Assembly (NCBI RefSeq): GCF_964204645.1
Contig: NC_134029.1
Coordinates: forward strand, 20,850,450-20,914,449
Direction of reading: 5' to 3'
Length of the DNA: 64,000 bases
Source: Tubulanus polymorphus
Lineage: Eukaryota; Nemertea; Palaeonemertea; Tubulaniformes; Tubulanidae
Part shown: positions 63,301 through 64,000 of the stretch, one piece after another
How positions within the stretch are numbered: the first letter of the stretch is position 1
Layout: every line of letters starts with the position of its first letter
Notes under the pieces: generated by a model
Databases searched by the model: none
Told to the model about the DNA's origin: nothing
The model's input: the letters and a program-made list of their open reading frames with translations, nothing else
Made by a program: the position numbers and the translations under genes

Positions 63301-64000
63301 AGACTTTTGACTAACTCGGAAAAAAGAACTCAGTTTTGTGACTTCCTAAAGTATTTCCTTATCCTTAACTCAGACCGCGGACCAATTCTACTGGTCCAAG
63401 TTAATCCGGGTAACAGCGATAGATTCGCGACGTAGATTTTCAGTAAAAGTGGTTTAATCGAAGTAAACGATTGTTTTTTTTTTCTATCTCATCACTAAGT
63501 GCAGTGAATCTGTAGTATCGTGTCGGGTGTATATTAAATAACGTTCATCGTGCCGATCGGGAGCGGGAGCGGGAGCGAAGAAAACTGGTTGATTAATTTT
63601 CCCGGATTCAAGCCCCGAGAGAGACGTATAATATTGGCTCGTAAATTCTCGAATGATTATGATTAATCTCGAACACGTCGTTGAGATGAAGTGTGTTGCT
63701 AAGCTGTTCCTATAAGTCACACAGAACGGGCGATGATGATGGAGAGCGCGGTAGATCCCGCAACAGGCCACAGCCGCGGCGTAATTTTTAATATGAGATA
63801 CGGAATATTGACGAATTAACGCGTGTAACTAAGCCGGGGAAATAAAACTAAATCTGTGCGCAGTGATTCATGGCAATTGAAGCAGATTCAATGTAAATGC
63901 CTGCAAAGATTCATGTAAAAAACTGTAAGTATGGTTAATTGACGTATAGAGTTCGATATTAAGCTCGTATCAGCAGTCAGATTATCAAAGAAATTTCCGG
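60321..64000. other. No gene seen
   Basis: About 3.7 kb upstream of PRRC1. It is AT-rich with no exon, conserved motif or clear repeat that I can support; open frames at 61932-62219 and 63484-63771 show no recognisable protein. Confidence 0.5.

Overview
The window is metazoan nuclear DNA: spliced genes with short GT..AG introns, long non-coding stretches, many microsatellites and MITE/SINE-like repeats. The three genes are orthologues of vertebrate ADCY9, CREBBP/EP300 and PRRC1. Compact introns of about 0.2-1 kb, one CBP-type gene, and proteins that align with vertebrates without being vertebrate suggest a non-vertebrate bilaterian, perhaps a marine lophotrochozoan. The exact taxon cannot be fixed from the sequence.

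Layout. Positions 1-28617 hold no exon I can support. The region is repeat-rich: a 39-bp minisatellite at 12.05-12.9 kb, a 162-bp higher-order repeat at 21.7-22.3 kb, a large (AT)n inverted repeat at 17.67 kb, a tRNA-derived SINE, hAT-like and other MITEs, and a pyrimidine tract at 24 kb. It is probably ADCY9 intron and/or upstream sequence. From 28618 to 33578 (+) lie the 3' exons of an adenylate cyclase type 9 gene, from the C1b region through TM7-12 and the complete C2a catalytic domain. From 37801 to 53309 (+) lies a complete CBP/p300 gene that I can assemble into 23 coding exons with every phase matching, giving 2265 aa with TAZ1, KIX, bromodomain, RING/PHD, HAT, ZZ, TAZ2 and NCBD all intact. 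Its 3'UTR runs to about 56.49 kb. From 59746 down to 57839 (-) lies a complete PRRC1 gene in 7 coding exons (371 aa), convergent with CBP. The segment 60.3-64 kb shows nothing recognisable beyond the likely PRRC1 promoter.

How the genes relate. AC9 makes cAMP, CBP is the coactivator for PKA-phosphorylated CREB, and PRRC1 has been proposed to regulate PKA. ADCY9 and CREBBP are also neighbours in human (16p13.3) in the same order and orientation, so this is an ancient linkage. The most novel points are a tandem pair of interchangeable 57-nt exons at the CBP RING-PHD junction, a second partial exon duplication between TAZ1 and KIX, and an AC9 that carries forskolin-permissive residues and lacks the vertebrate C2b tail.
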